Source: JASHPR01 sp963808705 (GTDB lineage Bacteria; Actinomycetota; Actinomycetes; Streptosporangiales; Streptosporangiaceae). From it: 64,000 nt of DNA. Positions 33,499-41,947 of this stretch are shown here, piece by piece. How positions within the stretch are numbered: the first letter of the stretch is position 1; the number at the start of each line of letters is the position of its first letter. The stretch lies in contig CAWEHB010000015.1 in assembly GCA_963808705.1 (NCBI GenBank), positions 124,001 to 188,000 on the forward strand. Reading direction: 5' to 3'. The position numbers and the translations under genes are program-made. Below the pieces are notes generated by a model. The model saw only the letters and a list, made by a program, of their open reading frames with translations. It searched no databases and was not told the DNA's origin.

Positions 33499-35022
33499 TC
33501 AGAAGAACTCGAAGTACTCGCGCATTTCCCAGTCGCTGACGTCCTGCCCCTCGGTCAGCGGGCTCTCGCCCAGGGACGCGTCGTAGCGCGCCAGCTCGGC
33601 GCGCTTCATCTGCAGCAGGTAGTCGACCAGGGTGTCGCCGAACGCTTTCCGGTAGAAGTCATCGGCGTCGAGGGCCCGGACCGCGTCGGCCAGGGAGGTG
33701 GGCAGGATGGGCGCCTCGGCGGCGTAGGGGTCCGCCTCCACCGCGGGCGGCGGCTGCAGTTCCCGGCGCATCCCGTCCAGCCCGGCGGCGATGTTGGCCG
33801 CCATGTAGAGGTACGGGTTGGCCGCTGGCTCGCCGATCCGCATCTCCACATGGCTGCTGTCGTCGCCGGGCGCGCCCTGGACCCGGACCAGGACGCCGCG
33901 GTTCTCCAGCGCCCAGCACACCCGGTCCGGGGCGAACGAGTACGGGCGGTAGCGCTTGTAGCCGTTGACGGTCGGGGTGGAGAACACCATCATCGGCAGC
34001 GCGTGCTCGAGCAGTCCGGCGACGTACTGCACACCCAGGCCGGACAGCGCCGCGTCCGGGCTGGCGAACGCGTTGTGGCCGTCCTGGCGCGAGGTCAGCG
34101 ACTGATGCAGGTGCCAGCCCGAGGAGAAGAAGTTCGGCAGTGCCGGGCGGCACATGAAGCTGGCGAGCAGGCCGCGGCGCTGGCAGACCTGCTTGACCGC
34201 GGACCGGAACAGCACGACCGCGTCGGCGGCGGCCAGCCCGCCGATCGGGCTGAAGCTGAACTCCATCTGGCCCGGGCCCCACTCGTCCTCCATGGCCCGG
34301 GGCGGCAGTCCCACCTCGTACAGGGCATCCCTGATCGCCTCGAGCACGTCGCCCACGCTGTCCAGGCGGACCTCGGACAGATACTGGTAGCCGCGCTCGA
34401 AGACGCTCACCTCGGGCGGCGGCGGGGTGAACCCGGCGTTCTCCGGAGTGATCCGGTCGGACTCCAGCTTGACGATGTAGTACTCGATCTCGATGCCGGC
34501 CAGGTAGTCGTAGCCGGCCTCGGCCAGCTCGCCGAGGACCCGGCGCATGAGGCCGCGGCCGTCGAGCGGCATCGGCTGCCCGTTGCCGAAGTAGACGTCG
34601 CAGAGCATCCAGCCGGTCCGGTCCGCCCAGGGCAGTACCTGGAAGGTGGTCGGGTCGGGCACCAGCACCACGTCGGGGAAGCCGGTGAACTCCTCGATGC
34701 CGAACCCGCCGCCCTGGGCGAACGCGGGCACGAACACCTGGTTGCCGGTGTCCAGGCTGTAGATCGCCCCGGAGAAGTCGAGCCCGTTGGACAGGACGGC
34801 CAGCGCCGCATCCGCGGACAGCGACTTGCTGCGCGGCATGCCGTGCTGGTCCACCACGATGAACCGCACGGTGCGCAGGCCGAGCTCGCGGATCCGCGCG
34901 GCGACCACCTCGGCCGCGCTGGCCTGCCGGTCGCTGAACAGGCCGTGGCCGGCTATGAAACCGGGCTGGCCGACGCCGGCGGCGCCGAGCCGGTCGGGGG
35001 ATTCGGGGGAAACAGTGCTCAC
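33499..35022 (-). CDS. Glutamine-synthetase-family gamma-glutamyl ligase
   Basis: A 507-residue protein of the glutamine synthetase superfamily. It has the N-terminal beta-grasp part (RTVRFIVVDQHGMPRSKSLS), EIEYYIVK, GPGQMEFSFSP, the ATP/metal region GWHLHQSL and NRGVLVRVQGAP. Size and lack of adenylylation loop fit the PuuA / gamma-glutamylamide synthetase branch that couples glutamate to an amine, not GlnA proper. The divergent Lrp gene and the amidotransferase at 38384 fit a gamma-glutamylated intermediate. Confidence 0.8.
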   Translation of the reverse strand: MSTVSPESPDRLGAAGVGQPGFIAGHGLFSDRQASAAEVVAARIRELGLRTVRFIVVDQHGMPRSKSLSADAALAVLSNGLDFSGAIYSLDTGNQVFVPAFAQGGGFGIEEFTGFPDVVLVPDPTTFQVLPWADRTGWMLCDVYFGNGQPMPLDGRGLMRRVLGELAEAGYDYLAGIEIEYYIVKLESDRITPENAGFTPPPPEVSVFERGYQYLSEVRLDSVGDVLEAIRDALYEVGLPPRAMEDEWGPGQMEFSFSPIGGLAAADAVVLFRSAVKQVCQRRGLLASFMCRPALPNFFSSGWHLHQSLTSRQDGHNAFASPDAALSGLGVQYVAGLLEHALPMMVFSTPTVNGYKRYRPYSFAPDRVCWALENRGVLVRVQGAPGDDSSHVEMRIGEPAANPYLYMAANIAAGLDGMRRELQPPPAVEADPYAAEAPILPTSLADAVRALDADDFYRKAFGDTLVDYLLQMKRAELARYDASLGESPLTEGQDVSDWEMREYFEFF

Positions 35023-35036
35023 CGGGTGCGCTCCTC

Positions 35037-35636
35037 TCAGGTTTCGTCCGTGCCGGCCTGGCCGCCCCGGGCCTTGTCGCCGGGCCTGCCCCGCTGGCTC
35101 AGCTGGCTCATCTGGTCGAGCAGGGCTTCCGCGAAGTTGCCCGGCTCGATGTCAGCCAGCGACAGGAAGGTCTCCGTGCGCTGGATGCCGGGAATCTGGA
35201 AGATCGAGCCCAGCAGCAGCTCGCGCAGGTGCGCATGGTCGCGGACCCGCAACCGCACCAGCAGGTCGAGGCCGCCGGTGACCACGGTCATGTCCTGGGC
35301 CTCGGGCAGCGCCCGGATCGCGCCGATGATCTGGCTCAGGTCCATGCCAGGTCCCGCGGTCACCGCCAGGTAGACCACCACCGGGTAGCCGAGCGCGGCC
35401 CAGTCGAGGTCCGCCCGGTACCCGCGGATGGCGCCCGTCCGCTCCAGCCGGGCCAGCCGGTCCGCGATGGCCGGCGGCGACATTCCCACGGCCCGGGCGA
35501 GCGCCCGCTGGGACTGGCGCGCGTCCACGGCCAGCGCCCGGAGCAGGGTGAGGTCCAGGTCGTCGACCTCGACCCTCCGGGGCGATGGCGAGGCTACGTC
35601 GGCGAGGTGCGCGAACGGCGCTGAGGTGGTTGTCAA
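35037..35636 (-). CDS. Lrp/AsnC-family regulator
   Basis: A 199-residue regulator. Residues 25-75 form the winged helix (DLTLLRALAVDARQSQRALA, PPAIADRLARLERTGAIRGY), followed by the RAM ligand-binding barrel (VVTGGLDLLVRLRVRDHAHL). It is transcribed away from the aminotransferase gene with a 131-bp shared region. Lrp-type proteins usually sense an amino acid and control adjacent transport and catabolic genes. TTG start. Confidence 0.9.
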   Translation of the reverse strand: MTTTSAPFAHLADVASPSPRRVEVDDLDLTLLRALAVDARQSQRALARAVGMSPPAIADRLARLERTGAIRGYRADLDWAALGYPVVVYLAVTAGPGMDLSQIIGAIRALPEAQDMTVVTGGLDLLVRLRVRDHAHLRELLLGSIFQIPGIQRTETFLSLADIEPGNFAEALLDQMSQLSQRGRPGDKARGGQAGTDET

Positions 35637-35767
35637 TTGGCAGACGCTCCTGCTGAGGGCTTAATGATCTCGTGTATGATTTGCACCAGGCCCGAGCAAA
35701 TGTATGCCTTACTGCCGAGAATTCTTACGTTTGCCAGGGCGCGTGTCAAGGATGTGAGGGGCAGGAG

Positions 35768-36998
35768 ATGCAGAAGGCATCGATGACCGCCGCGCCGGAG
35801 CTGCGTGACTGGACCGCGAGCTTCGCCCGCCGGACTCGGTCGCTGGGCGGCGGCGAGATCACCGCGATCCTGGCGCTGGCCGGGGCCACCGACGTGATCA
35901 CGTTCTCCGGCGGTTTCCCCGACCCGGCGACGTTCCCCAGGGACGTGCTGGGGGAGATCGCAGGCCGTCGTGGCGCAGGACGTGGCCGTGGCGTTGCAGT
36001 ACTCGCAGACCGAGGGCCTGCCGAGTCTGCGGGACTACCTGGCCGGGCGGCTGGCGGCGCTCCAGGGACGGCGGCCCGCGGCCGGCGAGCTGATGGTCAC
36101 CAGCGGCGGGATCGACTGCATGGAGCTCGTGGCCAAGAGCCTGGTCGACCCCGGCGATCCTGTCGTGGTCGAGGCGCCCAGCTACCTCGGCGCGATCATG
36201 GCGTTCCGCGGCTATGAGGCGGACCTGCACGGCGTGCCCATGGACGACGACGGGATGCGGGTCGACGTGCTCGCCGACATGCTCGGCACCGGGCTGCGGC
36301 CCAAGGTGCTCTACACGATCCCCGACCACCAGAACCCGACCGGCCTGTCCCTGGCGGCGCCGCGCCGGCTGGCCCTGGTTGAGCTGGCCCGCCGGTACCG
36401 CTTCCTGATCCTCGAGGACGTGGCCTACCGCGAGCTCGGCTTCGAGGACGCATCGCCGCCCAGCCTCTGGTCGCTGGCGCCGGACGTCGTCATCCAGTCG
36501 GGCACGTTCTCCAAGACGTTCTTCCCCGGGGTCCGGCTCGGCTGGGCCGCGGGACCGCCCGAGGTGATCGCGCAGCTCGTCACGGCCAAGCAGAACTCCG
36601 ACCAGTGCTCGGGCGCGCTCGGCCAGCGGATGCTCGAGGAGTACGGGCGCGGCGGGCACCTGGACCGCCAGCTGGTCGCCTCCCGCGCGCTGTACGCGCG
36701 CCGGGCCGAGCTCATGGGCAAGGCGCTGGCCGAGCACATGCCCGAGGGCACCAGCTGGACCACCCCGGGGGGCGGCTTCTTCACCTGGGTGACCGCGCCC
36801 GACGGCATAGACACCGTGGCGCTGTCGCCGGCGGCCAGCACCCGCAAGGTCGCCTACGTCCCCGGCCGGCCCTTCTACCCCCGGGATGGCGGGGGGCCGC
36901 AGCTGCGGCTAGCCTACAGCCGGGTCGACGACGACCTCATCGGCGAGGGAGCGCGACGCCTCGGGGAAGTGTTCCGGACAGCACTAGCGAAAACGTGA
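35768..36998 (+). pseudogene. PLP aminotransferase (class I/II) with +1 frameshift
   Basis: The aminotransferase reads in one frame to about 35961 (FSGGFPDPATFPRDVLGEIA) and continues in another frame from there (VVAQDVAVALQYSQTEGLPS). Removing one A at 35962 turns GCAGGCC into GCGGCC and restores a 409-residue enzyme. All later motifs are intact, including GGIDCMELVAKSL, NPTGLSL and the PLP lysine in SGTFSKTFFPGVRLGW. It resembles 2-aminoadipate transaminase / MocR-type enzymes. Either a real mutation or a sequencing or assembly error. ATG at 35768 used with GAGGGG upstream. Confidence 0.85.
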
Positions 36999-37008
36999 GG
37001 AGCAACGG

Positions 37009-37116
37009 ATGGCCCCCGAGCGAGCCAAAGGGCGCGGTGCCGCCTGGACTGAGGAGCGAGGGAGCCTGCGACCGAGCGACGAGGGAAGGCGGCGCCTCAA
37101 GGCGCCCGGAGGCGAG
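37009..37116 (+). repeat. MIRU-like intra-operonic repeat, copy A (complete unit)
   Basis: A complete 108-bp unit: GAGCGAGCCAAAGGGCGCGG, then GGGAGCCTGCGACCGAGCGA, GGGAAGGCGGCG, a small GGCGCC-TCAA-GGCGCC hairpin, and CCCGGAGGCGAG. It lies between two genes of the same operon in the sense direction. Confidence 0.85.
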
Positions 37117-37119
37117 TGA
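37009..37119 (+). CDS. Mini-ORF encoded by repeat copy A
   Basis: A 36-residue frame (MAPERAKGRGAAW, then EERGSLRPSDEGRRR, ending LKAPGGE) begins 10 bases after the aminotransferase stop, preceded by GAGGAG. Its TGA overlaps the GTG start of the cupin gene. It may be translated only to hand ribosomes to the next gene. The peptide recurs in copies B and C. Confidence 0.5.
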   Translation: MAPERAKGRGAAWTEERGSLRPSDEGRRRLKAPGGE

Positions 37120-37589
37120 GGGATAGAAAATTGAGCGACGCAGAGACGCACTTCGGGGCCGAGGCGCTCGGCGAGCCGGCGGGACCCGGCCGGTACGTCC
37201 ACATCGACAAGATCGCGTCGGCGGAGTACGTGCCCGGGCTGACGTTCCGCCCGGTGCTCGGCCAGCGGGCCATGGCCAACTTCGTGAACTTCGCGCCCGG
37301 GACCGAGGCGCCGCGGCACGTCCACGAGGAAGAGCAGATCGTGATCATCCTCGACGGGGAGATGACCTTCGACCTCGACGGTGACGTGCGCACGATGCGC
37401 AGGGGCGACGTGGCCGTGATCCCGGCCTGGGTCCCACACGGGGCGTGGACCACCGACACCAGCTGCCTGGAGGTCGATGTCTTCTGCCCGCCCCGCAAGA
37501 CGCTGCTGGCCCTGGCCGGCGCCGAGCAGCCGGAGGCCGGGCAGGCGGCCGAGGGGCGGCCCGCCGCAGGCGGGCCGGACGGCGCCTAG
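37116..37589 (+). CDS. Cupin-domain protein
   Basis: A 157-residue protein with one cupin barrel: the metal motif APRHVHEEEQIVIILDGEM and the second motif GDVAVIPAWVPHGAW. A C-terminal Ala/Gly-rich tail follows. It may bind metal and act on the substrate of the surrounding cassette, or sense a ligand. The GTG at 37116 overlaps the stop of the repeat-encoded mini-ORF; a TTG at 37131 is an alternative. Confidence 0.8.
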   Translation: MRDRKLSDAETHFGAEALGEPAGPGRYVHIDKIASAEYVPGLTFRPVLGQRAMANFVNFAPGTEAPRHVHEEEQIVIILDGEMTFDLDGDVRTMRRGDVAVIPAWVPHGAWTTDTSCLEVDVFCPPRKTLLALAGAEQPEAGQAAEGRPAAGGPDGA

Positions 37590-38381
37590 ATGGACCTGGG
37601 ACTGGCTGGCCGGCGCGCGATCGTCACTGGCGGCTCGAAGGGGCTGGGCAAGGCGATCGCCGCCGAGCTGCTGGCCGAGGGAGCTCAGGTGGTCATCTGC
37701 TCGCGGAACGAGGCCGAGCTAGACGAGGCCGCCGCCGAGCTCGGCAAGGACGGCGGCACCGTGGTCGCGATCCGCTGCGACGTCACCGACCCCGCCCAGG
37801 TGGCCGTGTTCATGGATGACGCCGCGTCGGCCCTGGGCCAGGAAGGCGCGATCGACATCCTGGTCAACAACGCCGGTGGCGCGCGCCCGGGCCGGTTCGA
37901 GTCGCTGAGCGACGCCGACTGGCAGGCCGACTTCGAGGTCAAGGTGCTCTCCCAGATCCGCTGCACCCGGGCCGCCCTGTCCCGGCTGCGGCGCAGCGCC
38001 GCCCCGCGGGTCATCAACATCAATGCCGTCTACGGCCGGTACCCGGACCCGGGGTTCCTCGCCTCGTCGGTCAACCGGGCCTCCTGCCTCAGCCTGGCCA
38101 AGGCGCTGGCCATCGAGCTCGGGCAGGAGGGGATCCTGGTCAACAGCGTGAACATCGGCTTCGTGACCACGCCGCAGTGGGAGAACATCCACCGCAAGCG
38201 CGCGCCGGAACTTCCGGCCGAGGAGTTCTTCGGCCGGCTGGCGGCGAGCGAGGTGCCGCTCGGCCGGTTCGGGCGCCCGGACGAGGTCTCGGGCCTGGTG
38301 GCGTTCCTGGCCAGCGACCGGGCCAGCTACATCACCGGCGCGTCCATCGACGTGGCCGGCGGCATGGGAAAGTACCTCTAG
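37590..38381 (+). CDS. SDR-family protein lacking the YxxxK pair
   Basis: A 263-residue short-chain dehydrogenase-like protein with a good cofactor motif (VTGGSKGLGKAI) and NNAGG, starting directly after the cupin stop. The usual catalytic YxxxK is absent: the aligned segment reads ASSVNRASCLS, with Ser and Arg in place of Tyr and Lys. NAD(P) binding is likely but ordinary oxidoreductase chemistry is doubtful; another reaction or a regulatory role is possible. Confidence 0.8.
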   Translation: MDLGLAGRRAIVTGGSKGLGKAIAAELLAEGAQVVICSRNEAELDEAAAELGKDGGTVVAIRCDVTDPAQVAVFMDDAASALGQEGAIDILVNNAGGARPGRFESLSDADWQADFEVKVLSQIRCTRAALSRLRRSAAPRVININAVYGRYPDPGFLASSVNRASCLSLAKALAIELGQEGILVNSVNIGFVTTPQWENIHRKRAPELPAEEFFGRLAASEVPLGRFGRPDEVSGLVAFLASDRASYITGASIDVAGGMGKYL

Positions 38382-38383
38382 AC

Positions 38384-39172
38384 ATGTGCCGGCTGCTGGG
38401 TTACTGCGCGCGGGACGGCGCCTCACTGGCCGAGATCATGGGCGAGCGGGGCCTGTGTGACTTCACCGGGCTGTCGTCGTTCCACGGCGACGGCTGGGGC
38501 ATGGCCTGGCACGACGACCGGCAGTTGCACGTGGAGAAGTCCCCGCTGCGGGCCGTGGATGAGTCGGCCTACCATGAGCTCGCGCGCCGCAGGCTCGGCG
38601 ACCTGGGCCTGGTGCACCTGCGCTGGGCTACCCCGGGCCTGCCGATCGAGGCGCGCAACACCCACCCGTTCCGCCGTGGCGGCGTGGCCATGGCGCACAA
38701 CGGCGCCATCCACCCGCAGCACCGGCTCGGTGACCTGCTGCCGCCGGCCTGGGAGCGGCAGCTCACCGGTACCACCGACAGCGAGCGCTACTTCCTGCAC
38801 GTGATGTCCGGCCTGGAGGCGCACGACGGGGACATGATCGCCGCGCTCGACGACACCACCGCGCGCGTGGACCACATGTTCACGGCCAACAGCCTGAACG
38901 CGGTGTTCCTGACCCCGGACACCCTGTACGCGGTCTGCTTTTACTACCCGGAACGCATTCCGCACGAAGCGCTGGCCGCGAGGGGCCACGACGGTCCCAC
39001 GGAAAGTTACTTCCACCTGGCCTACCTCGAGACCGAGGACGCTGTGGTGGTGGCCTCATCGGGGTGGCCGCAGGACGGCTGGGTCTCGGTGCCCAACCGT
39101 CATGTCCTGGTGGTGGACCGGGACACCCTGCAGGCCAAGGTGATACCGCTCCGCCTTGGGATTACCTCGTAG
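38384..39172 (+). CDS. Class II glutamine amidotransferase-like hydrolase
   Basis: A 262-residue N-terminal-nucleophile enzyme. Cys2 (MCRLLGY) is the expected nucleophile after Met removal, followed by HLRWATPGLP, NTHPFRRGGVAMAHNGAI and a serine-rich TDSERYFLHV. Stand-alone proteins of this type include YafJ and the ergothioneine hydrolase EgtC, which cut gamma-glutamyl amides. Encoded with a gamma-glutamyl ligase, it may remove the glutamyl group after processing. Only 2 bases separate it from the SDR stop. Confidence 0.85.
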   Translation: MCRLLGYCARDGASLAEIMGERGLCDFTGLSSFHGDGWGMAWHDDRQLHVEKSPLRAVDESAYHELARRRLGDLGLVHLRWATPGLPIEARNTHPFRRGGVAMAHNGAIHPQHRLGDLLPPAWERQLTGTTDSERYFLHVMSGLEAHDGDMIAALDDTTARVDHMFTANSLNAVFLTPDTLYAVCFYYPERIPHEALAARGHDGPTESYFHLAYLETEDAVVVASSGWPQDGWVSVPNRHVLVVDRDTLQAKVIPLRLGITS

Positions 39173-39356
39173 TCGTCTCGCGCTGCTGCCCGGCCACCAC
39201 CGCCAGGTGCTGCTCGATCTCGCTGACACCTGACTTGCGCGCGTACCGCTGCCACAGCGCCGCCGTGGCCACGAACAGGACCGACAGGAGGATCGCCAGG
39301 CCCACGACGAAGGCGACGGTCATCAGGGCGTCGTTCAGGAGCTGCATGTCGATCAC
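39162..39356 (-). CDS. Small single-helix membrane protein
   Basis: A 64-residue protein with one transmembrane helix (LMTVAFVVGLAILLSVLFVA) and a charged C-terminus. GTG at 39356 or ATG three codons later are both possible. It converges on the amidotransferase gene with an 11-bp overlap. Upstream are two GTAAAC repeats that could be promoter elements. Function unknown. Confidence 0.5.
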   Translation of the reverse strand: MIDMQLLNDALMTVAFVVGLAILLSVLFVATAALWQRYARKSGVSEIEQHLAVVAGQQRETTTR

Positions 39357-39423
39357 GGGAACCACTCTCTGCGAAATGTTTACACTGTTTACTCCGAAGT
39401 ATGAACTCCCGAAGTGAACGGTG

Positions 39424-40746
39424 TCAACATATTTTCGGGGCCGTCGGCGGGGCAGGCCAGCGCCGGGGGTCACGTCGCGCTGGTGACACTCCGGGCAGGT
39501 GTGTTCCGGCGCGGCGGTGCGTGATCTCGGCCGGCAGGGCGGCCGGGATGGTGCCGCCGGGCGCGCGCCCGGCGATGCTGGCCGCCGCGAGCAGGTCGCG
39601 GTGGCCGGTCAGCCCGCACGACGGGCAGCACAACACCCGCCCGGGCGGCTTGGGGACGCGGCAGGCGCATGCGGGGCAGGTGGAGGAGGTGCCGCGCTCG
39701 TCGACCAGGATCAGCGTGATCCCGGCGGCCTCGGCCTTGTCGGCCAGCACGCGGATCAGGTGCCCGACCCGCCAGTCGCGGACGCGCTGGTTGTGGCGTC
39801 GTCCCGCGCGCAGGCCCAGCACGCCGCGGGGGTCGCCGACGGCCAGGGTGCCGATCTTGCGGGACACCGCCCAGCCGATCACGGCCCGGGCGGCTTCGTG
39901 CTGGGCCTGGCGGACCCGGCGGGCGTGCCGGGCCTCGGCCAGCCGCAGCCGGCGCCGGTGGCGGCGCCAGCGACGTGATCGCTTCTGGCCGGGCCGGGGG
40001 GCGCGGCGGGCCGCGGCGCGGCGGCGGGCTTTCTGGCCGGCCAGGTGCATCCGGTGCCCGGCCCGGATCGCCCGCCCCGACACCAGCAGGCCCTGCCCGC
40101 CCGGCCCGGCCACCGCATACGGGTGGATGATCCCCAGGTCCACCCCGGCCACCCGGCCGCGATCCGGCTCACCACCAGCGGGGTAGGCCGCGACCGGGAC
40201 CTCCGCGGTGACATCGGCCCACAGCCGGCCCCCGTCATACAGCACCGTCACCGACCGCACCTGACCGGCCGGGCAGGGCAGATCACGGTCCAGCCGCACC
40301 CACAACGGCGCGCAGCCCCGGGCCACCGGGAGCCGCAGCCGCCGCCCCTCCAGCACGAACCGCCCGTGATACCAGCGCACCGCCACCAGCGCCCGCCGCC
40401 GCCGCGGGAACCGCGCCGAACGATCACCCTGCGTGCGGCGCGCGGCCGCCGCCATCCACGCATCGGAATACCGGCGCAACACCGACCGGGCCCCGGCGCT
40501 GTCCAGCTCCCCGAACGTGCCCGGCCCGGCCGCGGCCAGCTGGCGGCACAGTTCCTGATAGGAGGCCAGCGGCCGGTCGCCGCGCCCCCGCCGCCAGGCG
40601 TTTAACTCCAGCACGCAACACCACACATCCCCGGCCGCGGCCAGCAACCCCAGCACCCGGCGCCGCTGCCCCCGGGTAACCCGCAGCCCGGCCCGGGCAG
40701 TGCGGTACACCACCTTCGGCGAACCAGCAGCACGACCTCTGGGCAT
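39424..40746 (-). mobile_element. tnpB: TnpB-type protein (IS200/IS605 or IS607 accessory)
   Basis: A 440-residue TnpB homologue. The RuvC triad looks complete: D203 in GVDLGI, E350 in LVDERGTSSTCPAC and D384 in GHRDLLAA. A four-cysteine zinc ribbon (C357, C360, C374, C377) lies between the last two, and there is a basic helical middle (RRWRRHRRRLRLAEA). No TnpA gene is nearby, so it is a TnpB-only element. TnpB proteins are RNA-guided nucleases whose guide RNA comes from the 3' end of the gene, here near 39424. Start at the ATG at 40746. Confidence 0.85.
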
Positions 40747-40879
40747 ACCCCCAGCAGACCACACGCCGCCGACAAAACACCCCCACCAGACCTGCCGGCC
40801 GCCCAAGCCGGGCAGACAACCAGACGACTACGAACTAACAAACAGCACCACTAGCCGTCCAGCGCCCCCGGGTCCTCGG

Positions 40880-41530
40880 CTACGGACGCGGCGGGGAGCC
40901 GATGCCGCCGATGAGAATGTCGAGCGTCCACTGGATCGCCCCGGCTTGCTCGGGCTCGGTCAGCGCGGCCAGCGGGCCGTCGACAAGGAGCGTGGCCAGC
41001 CCGTGCACGGCCGCCCAGAACGCGATCGAGGCCAGCGGGCGGCGCGGCGCGTCGAGCAGGCCCGCCGCGACCAGTTCGTCCAGGGACCCGGACAGTATCT
41101 GGTACGGCCGCGAGGCGGCGATCCGCGCCGTGACGTCGACGTCGCCGGGTACGCCATCAGGCCGGCAGAACGCCGTGTGGAACAGGCCGGGATTGTCCAG
41201 CGCGAACCGGACGTAGGCGCGACCCAGGTTGCGGAACCGCCGGACCGCGTCGTCGGCCGGGTCGGCCAGCGGCTCGCCGCTGTCCAGGCCGTCCTGCATC
41301 GCGTCCGCGAGCGCCGCGAGCGCCCGCTGCTTGACCGCCTGCAGTAGCTCGCCGTGGCCGACGAAATGCCGGTACGCCGCGGCGGCGGAGACCCCCACCC
41401 GGCGCGCCGCCTCCCGGAGCACGACTGCCTCCGGGCCGCCGCCGCGGGCCAGGTCGGTCGCGGCGTCGGCCAGCGCGTTGGGCAGGTCACCATGGTGATA
41501 TCCGGCCCGGCCGACGCGAGTGGTTGCCAC
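40880..41530 (-). CDS. TetR-family regulator
   Basis: A 216-residue regulator starting at GTG 41530 (ATTRVGRAGYHHGDLPNALA). The helix-turn-helix is LREAARRVGVSAAAAYRHFVG, and the ligand domain ends in a segment like the TetR_C_33 family (FWAAVHGLATLLVDGPL). A 35-bp tandem array with an imperfect palindrome in each unit lies just upstream and may be its operator. No adjacent target gene is obvious; the S9 peptidase beyond the array is a candidate. Confidence 0.85.
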   Translation of the reverse strand: MATTRVGRAGYHHGDLPNALADAATDLARGGGPEAVVLREAARRVGVSAAAAYRHFVGHGELLQAVKQRALAALADAMQDGLDSGEPLADPADDAVRRFRNLGRAYVRFALDNPGLFHTAFCRPDGVPGDVDVTARIAASRPYQILSGSLDELVAAGLLDAPRRPLASIAFWAAVHGLATLLVDGPLAALTEPEQAGAIQWTLDILIGGIGSPPRP

Positions 41531-41589
41531 GGCTTCATAGTGCAGCACCAGCGGCAAGTTGCCAACGTGGGCGCCTGGGGCCACCCGGC

Positions 41590-41760
41590 CAGCCCGCCTG
41601 GATCAGCGTCGGCGCCACGCTCAGCCCGCCTCGGATCACCGCCAGGTCATCCTCGCCAGCCCGCCTCGGATCACCGGCAGGTCATCCTCGCCAGCCCGCC
41701 TCGGATCACCGCCAGGTCATCCTCGCCAGCCCGCCCTGGATCAGCGTCTGACCAGCGGGT
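41590..41760. repeat. 35-bp tandem array with a palindrome in each unit
   Basis: Three near-identical 35-bp units contain GGATCACCGCCAGGTCATCC at 41633, 41668 and 41703; the arms match with one mismatch around a 4-bp centre. Diverged units flank them. The period is not a multiple of three, so this is not a coding repeat. It lies directly upstream of the TetR gene. Confidence 0.8.
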
Positions 41761-41947
41761 TTGCAGTACCCAGCTAATCCACAGACCACGTTCAGCGTAG
41801 CTTGACATTGCTGCGATTGGCTTTCCCATAGCGCGGCCGAGGGCTCGCCGGACCGGTCCTGCTCCCATTATCCGGCATGCCGCGCACGTCACCCGGACGG
41901 GCCCGGCCGTGACCCCCGGGCCACCGGGTGACCTAACTATCTCCCAG
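41761..41947. other. Rest of the TetR/S9-peptidase intergenic region
   Basis: With the array this makes about 417 bp without a gene. It contains an AT-richer stretch with a TTGACA on the plus strand near 41802, but no plus-strand gene follows, and I see no further feature. Confidence 0.4.

Noticed and set aside
35950..35975. Programmed ribosomal frameshift in the aminotransferase
   Set aside because: There is no slippery heptamer or obvious downstream pseudoknot; a single inserted A explains the break.
41590..41760. CRISPR array
   Set aside because: The 35-bp units are contiguous with no unique spacers and no cas genes are present.
41559..41800. Repeat-rich ORFs in all three frames over the 35-bp array
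   Set aside because: The period is not a multiple of three, so the frames are an artefact of stop-poor repeats.
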